A stretch of DNA of 64,000 bases from Burkholderia cenocepacia (GTDB lineage Bacteria; Pseudomonadota; Gammaproteobacteria; Burkholderiales; Burkholderiaceae): NCBI RefSeq assembly GCF_900446215.1, contig NZ_UAQZ01000017.1, positions 1 to 64,000 on the forward strand, read 5' to 3'. Of this stretch, positions 60,760 to 64,000 are shown piece after piece; positions within the stretch are counted from its first letter, which is position 1, and each line of letters opens with the position of its first letter. Made by a program: the position numbers and the translations under genes. The notes below the pieces were generated by a model. The model did not search any database. It was not told the origin of the DNA and was given only the letters and a program-made list of their open reading frames with translations.

Positions 60760-62256
60760 CTACGCGGCGCTGCGCACTGCGTCGCGCACGGCCAGCGCCG
60801 CATGACGGCCGGCCTGTCGGCCGAAGAACGTCGCGTCGGCCAATGACAGCCCCGAACTGTATCCGGCGCCCCAGCGCGGCAGCCCGCACGTCGTGCGACC
60901 GGCTGCGTAGAGCCCCGGCACCGGCGTACGCGTCGCATCGAGCACCTGGCCGGTGGGCAGCGTATCGAGCCCACCGAGCGTGAAGTGCGGATAGAACGCG
61001 TAGTCGATCCGGCAATCGAGCGCGACGAACGGCGGCTCGATCAGCGGCTGCAGCCACTGCTTCGCCTTGTGGAACAGCGGATCGACGCCGTCGGCCGCAT
61101 GGCGGTTGTAGACGTCGACGGTCGCCGTCAGCGTGCCGGCCGGCATCCGCAGGTCGCGTTCGACCTCCTCCCAGGTTTCGCCGGCCGCCGCGATGCCGAT
61201 TCGCGCGATGGCGGGCGGCTCCTGGTACGTCGCGTGATCGACGAGCAGGTAGATGCGATCGTCGGCCTGATGGAACGCATGATGGCCGGTGCGGCCGTGA
61301 TAGCCGTCCTCGTTGACGAAGCGCTGCCCGCGCGCGTTCACGAAAATGCCCTTGATCAGCGCTTCGGGCGCGTAGAACGGCAGGCTGACGAAGCCCTCGT
61401 CCATGTGGATCGCCGCACCGCCCGCGCTCTGGCCGAGCAGGATGCCCGACCCGTCGTCGCCCGGGCTGCCGATCGGCTCGTCCGAGCGCAGGAACTGCGG
61501 CGCATGCCGGCGCACCATGTCGCGGTTCATCGCGAAACCGCCCGCGCACAGGATCACCGCACGGCGCGCACGCACGAACACCGTGTCGCCATACGCGCGC
61601 AGCACGACGCCGCGTACCGCGCCGCCGTCGTCGACGATCAGCGCCACCGCGCGCGTGTCGTAGCGCGTGGCCACGCCGAGCGCCGCGACACGCTCGGCCA
61701 GCACGCGCATCAGCAGTTGCCCGCCGCCCCAGCCCGGCCATTGCGGCGTGTGGCCGCGCGGGCACGGCTTCGCGGCCTCGCTGAACGGCCAGGCTTCCTC
61801 GCTGCCCGACCAGATCAGGCAGTCGTCCGTTTCCGGTTCGACGATCCGCTCGGCGATGAACGTGTTCTTGTACGTCACGCCCTGCGCGACGAGCCAGTCG
61901 TGGTGCGCCAGACTCTCGTTCGCATAGAGGCGCACCTTCGCGTCGTCGGCGTCGCGGCCGCCCGCGAGCATCAGGTAGCGATACAGGTCCTCGGTGTCGT
62001 CGGTGAAGCCGGCCTGCCGCTGCGCGGGCGTGCCGCCGCTGCCGCCGAGGTAGATCTCGCCGCCCGACAGCGCGCTCGTGCCGCCGTAGCTCGACGCGCG
62101 CTCGACGATCAGCGTGTCCGCGCCGGCGCTCGCGGCCTCGATCGCGGCACACGCGCCGGCCGCGCCGAAGCCGACGATCACGACGTCGTGGTCGGCGTCC
62201 CAGCGGTGCACGTCGCGCAGGTTCAGGGGATGGGTCAGGGAATAGTCGAATGACAT
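60760..62256 (-). CDS. FAD-dependent dehydrogenase, fumarate-reductase/3-ketosteroid-dehydrogenase-like
   Basis: A 498-residue soluble flavoprotein. The FAD-binding Rossmann motif is HDVVIVGFGAAGACAAIEAA near 26-45, followed by LIVERASSYGGTSALSGG. A second FAD contact, TPVPGLYAAGRTTCG, lies near 445, and GAGYSSGLSLADATFFGR near 465. It belongs to the FAD_binding_2 family. The substrate could be a steroid-like or unsaturated acid; no redox partner gene adjoins it. ATG 62256 was chosen because it gives a short typical N-terminus (MSFDYSLTHPLNLRD). Convergent with acpA. Confidence 0.9.
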   Translation of the reverse strand: MSFDYSLTHPLNLRDVHRWDADHDVVIVGFGAAGACAAIEAASAGADTLIVERASSYGGTSALSGGEIYLGGSGGTPAQRQAGFTDDTEDLYRYLMLAGGRDADDAKVRLYANESLAHHDWLVAQGVTYKNTFIAERIVEPETDDCLIWSGSEEAWPFSEAAKPCPRGHTPQWPGWGGGQLLMRVLAERVAALGVATRYDTRAVALIVDDGGAVRGVVLRAYGDTVFVRARRAVILCAGGFAMNRDMVRRHAPQFLRSDEPIGSPGDDGSGILLGQSAGGAAIHMDEGFVSLPFYAPEALIKGIFVNARGQRFVNEDGYHGRTGHHAFHQADDRIYLLVDHATYQEPPAIARIGIAAAGETWEEVERDLRMPAGTLTATVDVYNRHAADGVDPLFHKAKQWLQPLIEPPFVALDCRIDYAFYPHFTLGGLDTLPTGQVLDATRTPVPGLYAAGRTTCGLPRWGAGYSSGLSLADATFFGRQAGRHAALAVRDAVRSAA

Positions 62257-62520
62257 GACGAATGGATCGGCGTGGAGGAAATCTGCGGGATGCTGCGGGC
62301 GCGGCGATGGCCGCCCGCGTGGACGGCCTGACGCGAAGCAGCGTGGTCGATACGAATCCCATGCGCGGCACGGATGGAACGCCGGCGACATGAAACCTGA
62401 CCGGCTACGCTGCCTGATGCGACACGCCACGTGTCGTATCGCGTGCGCTCGCCGAAAGCGGTCCACGCGCCATCGCGCCGCGATGGCGCCCTTCCTGCGC
62501 GGTTCGAGCCCGCACCGGCG

Positions 62521-62730
62521 TCACATGCCGCGCAGCGCAGCGAAACCGAAGTGCGAAGGATCGATCGGCACGCACCCGGTCGGCAACCCGTTCGGATCGA
62601 CCGAGCGGCATTGCAGGATGCCGGCCGCATACGGCGGCGACGGGACTTCGTCCGCGCCGTATCGCGCCATCGCCATGGCAGCGAACGTGCCCATCGCCAG
62701 TACGCACAGCTTGCGAGTCGTCAGTCTCAT
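62521..62730 (-). CDS. Small exported protein with two cysteines (69 aa)
   Basis: An ATG at 62730, behind a strong GGAGGGGACGACGATC ribosome region, opens a 69-residue frame. A basic start and a hydrophobic helix (RKLCVLAMGTFAAMAMARYG) resemble a signal peptide. The mature part contains SPPYAAGILQCRSVDPNGL and PTGCVPIDPSHFGF, so the two cysteines may form a disulfide. No family recognised. It lies 264 bases upstream of the flavoprotein gene on the same strand; the gap shows no gene. Confidence 0.65.
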   Translation of the reverse strand: MRLTTRKLCVLAMGTFAAMAMARYGADEVPSPPYAAGILQCRSVDPNGLPTGCVPIDPSHFGFAALRGM

Positions 62731-63190
62731 GATCGTCGTCCCCTCCGGTTGGCCGCTGGTGCGGTTCGTGTCCGGCGTGCCTCGCGTGCCGCACCGGATG
62801 ACTGCACGGTAGCCAGCGCCAGGCCGGCGGCCATCGTCCGTTTCGACTAGGGGCAAACGCTGAGCGGACCGGGCGCCGCATGTCGCGCCGCAGCATCGAT
62901 ACCGACGGCATCGCATGCCTGCGGGGCAGGCAATCACGTGACACGCCTTGCTCGACCGGTCGCTTCAATCGTCAGACGCATGTCCTGCTTCGTCACCGCA
63001 TCGCACCATCGACTCGCGCGCGTACGCCGCACGCCGGCCGTCCCCAGTGTTTTCCCCGACCCCGGCCCTGCTCCGTATGGGTGATGAAGGTCGACCGGTC
63101 CAGTGCGAACCTGCGCATCGACGTCGCAATGCCGCCGCGTTCGCATACGCGACGCGACCGACTCTTTCCGTTCTTCCACGGGAGCACTGC
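62731..63190. other. Intergenic region between divergent small genes
   Basis: About 460 bases separating the exported 69-residue protein (minus) from the SnoaL-like gene (plus). The open frames are Arg-rich shadows with no ribosome site. No inverted repeat or promoter pair stood out. Confidence 0.4.
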
Positions 63191-63607
63191 ATGACCGATT
63201 CGCATTCGCGCCACGCGCTGTACGAGCTTGCGTGCCGCTACGCCCAGGCCGTCGACCGGCGCGACTGGCCTCGCCTCACCGCCCTCTTCACCGCCGACGC
63301 CACGCTGGCCGGCCCCGGCTTCCGCTTCGACGACCGCGACGCGATCGTCGCCGGCATGCGCGTGATCGAGCGTTACGACGCGACCCAGCATCACGTGCAC
63401 AACCAGCTCGTCACGCTCGACGGCGGCGAGGCCGATGTCGAGACCTACGGCGTCGCATGCCACATGTACGTGCGCGACGGCGTGAAGCGCAAGCTCGACT
63501 GGGGGCTGCGCTATCGCGACCGCTGCGTGTTCGACGGCGGCACGTGGCGCTTCGCCGCGCGCACGCTGCACGTCGACTGGTCGCAGGATCTGCCGCTGGA
63601 AGGCTGA
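63191..63607 (+). CDS. SnoaL/NTF2-like family protein
   Basis: A 138-residue protein of the nuclear-transport-factor-2-like fold: an N-terminal helix pair (HALYELACRYAQAVDRRDWP), RLTALFTADATLAGPG, a hinge, then beta strands HHVHNQLVTLDGGEADVETY, CHMYVRDG and DRCVFDGGTWRFAARTLHVDW. Members serve as small isomerases, dehydratases or hydrolase scaffolds in aromatic and steroid metabolism. It may form a unit with the small ORF and the Rossmann-fold gene that follow. A GGAG lies 9 bases before the ATG. Confidence 0.88.
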   Translation: MTDSHSRHALYELACRYAQAVDRRDWPRLTALFTADATLAGPGFRFDDRDAIVAGMRVIERYDATQHHVHNQLVTLDGGEADVETYGVACHMYVRDGVKRKLDWGLRYRDRCVFDGGTWRFAARTLHVDWSQDLPLEG

Positions 63608-63610
63608 ACG

Positions 63611-63763
63611 ATGCGCGCTTCTGCTCGCTTCGCCGGCGGCATCGCAGGCGCCGCGCTGTTCCTTGCCGGCGGGCTCGCGACGCGGATCACCGGCACGATG
63701 CGGGAGGTCGACGGTGACTCACTCGCGGCAGTCAGCGGGTATCGCGACCCGAACGGCTTCTAG
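63611..63763 (+). CDS. Small hypothetical ORF (50 aa)
   Basis: An ATG 3 bases after the previous stop opens a 50-residue frame with an N-terminal hydrophobic stretch (FAGGIAGAALFLAGGLATRI) that could be a membrane anchor. The tail is TMREVDGDSLAAVSGYRDP. The tight spacing favours translation by coupling, but its length and lack of a known family leave it uncertain. Confidence 0.4.
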   Translation: MRASARFAGGIAGAALFLAGGLATRITGTMREVDGDSLAAVSGYRDPNGF

Positions 63764-63877
63764 ACCCACTGCCATGCGTCGCGGGCAACGGCTTCGATTT
63801 CCGAGCAGCGGCCAGACACACCTGCCGCTTCATCCGTTCATTTCACGCGGCGCCCTTGCGCCGCCACCGGAGACACC

Positions 63878-64000
63878 ATGAAGATCCTGATCGTCGGCGG
63901 CACGGGCCTCATCGGCGGCCACGCCGCGTTGCATCTGCACGCGCAAGGCAATCACGTGACGCTCGCCGCACGCAAGCCGGCCGCGGCCGGCAGCGCGCTC
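63878..64000 (+). CDS. NAD(P)-binding Rossmann-fold oxidoreductase, 5' part, cut by window edge
   Basis: The first 41 codons are visible. They encode MKILIVGGTGLIGGHAALHL, a clear GGTGxIG dinucleotide-binding loop of the atypical SDR / NAD-dependent epimerase group, followed by a basic patch (AARKPAA) that favours NADP(H). An ACCGGAGACACC ribosome site precedes the ATG. The catalytic part lies beyond the right edge. It probably belongs with the SnoaL-like gene. Confidence 0.85.
   Translation, partial: MKILIVGGTGLIGGHAALHLHAQGNHVTLAARKPAAAGSAL

Overview
The window is GC-rich (about two-thirds G+C, with strong G/C bias at third codon positions). Its gene content fits a beta-proteobacterium of the genus Burkholderia, probably the B. 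cepacia complex. The trimeric-type porin, the fused amino-acid ABC permease/ATPase, the many oxidoreductases and single-component regulators, and the lack of core translation genes suggest a secondary chromosome rather than chromosome 1. The genus is inferred from protein style and codon use; no database was searched.

Layout. 1-3.2 kb: two lipoprotein genes and a NarL-type two-component system. 3.4-6.2 kb: a KfrA-like coiled-coil DNA-binding protein, convergent with a Tat-exported protein of unknown function. 6.4-8.7 kb: a NemR-type TetR regulator, a CurA-like reductase and a small monooxygenase; near-identical operators precede the regulator and the reductase. 8.9-14.5 kb: an isoquinoline-oxidoreductase-type molybdo-hydroxylase (2Fe-2S subunit, Mo subunit, tri-haem cytochrome c), then an aldehyde dehydrogenase. 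14.5-16.9 kb: a small accessory patch with a GT25 glycosyltransferase, gene remnants and a decayed ISNCY-type insertion sequence. 16.9-21.8 kb: amidase, LuxR and AraC regulators, a VOC protein and a hypothetical gene. 22-24.5 kb: porin, Pal-like lipoprotein, tiny glycine-rich lipoprotein. 24.5-29.4 kb: a second molybdo-hydroxylase operon with its own tri-haem cytochrome. 29.8-35.5 kb: diguanylate cyclase, a small hypothetical gene, an AspA/AstE-type deacylase, a zinc-ribbon membrane protein and RdgC.

36-45 kb is a probable organosulfur scavenging island. It holds a GNAT acetyltransferase, two related solute-binding proteins, two flavin-dependent monooxygenases and a fused ABC permease/ATPase on the plus strand, then an SsuD-like monooxygenase and an SsuA-like binding protein on the minus strand. 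The gene set closely resembles the Bacillus ytm and yxe operons for S-alkylcysteine / S-(2-succino)cysteine salvage. An alpha/beta hydrolase-MarR pair with twin operator-like sites follows.

47-64 kb: a BNR-repeat exported protein, a zinc alcohol dehydrogenase divergent from a ZnuD-like TonB receptor with a Zur-like box between them, a chemoreceptor with a good sigma-28 promoter, OtsA, a second-type FtsH, an AcpA-type phosphatase with a Pho box between it and ftsH, a flavoprotein dehydrogenase, and small genes running to a truncated Rossmann-fold gene at the right edge.

The regulatory DNA is unusually readable here: NemR-, MarR-, Zur-, PhoB- and FliA-type sites each sit beside genes that make biological sense for them. 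No tRNA, rRNA, CRISPR array or complete mobile element was seen.
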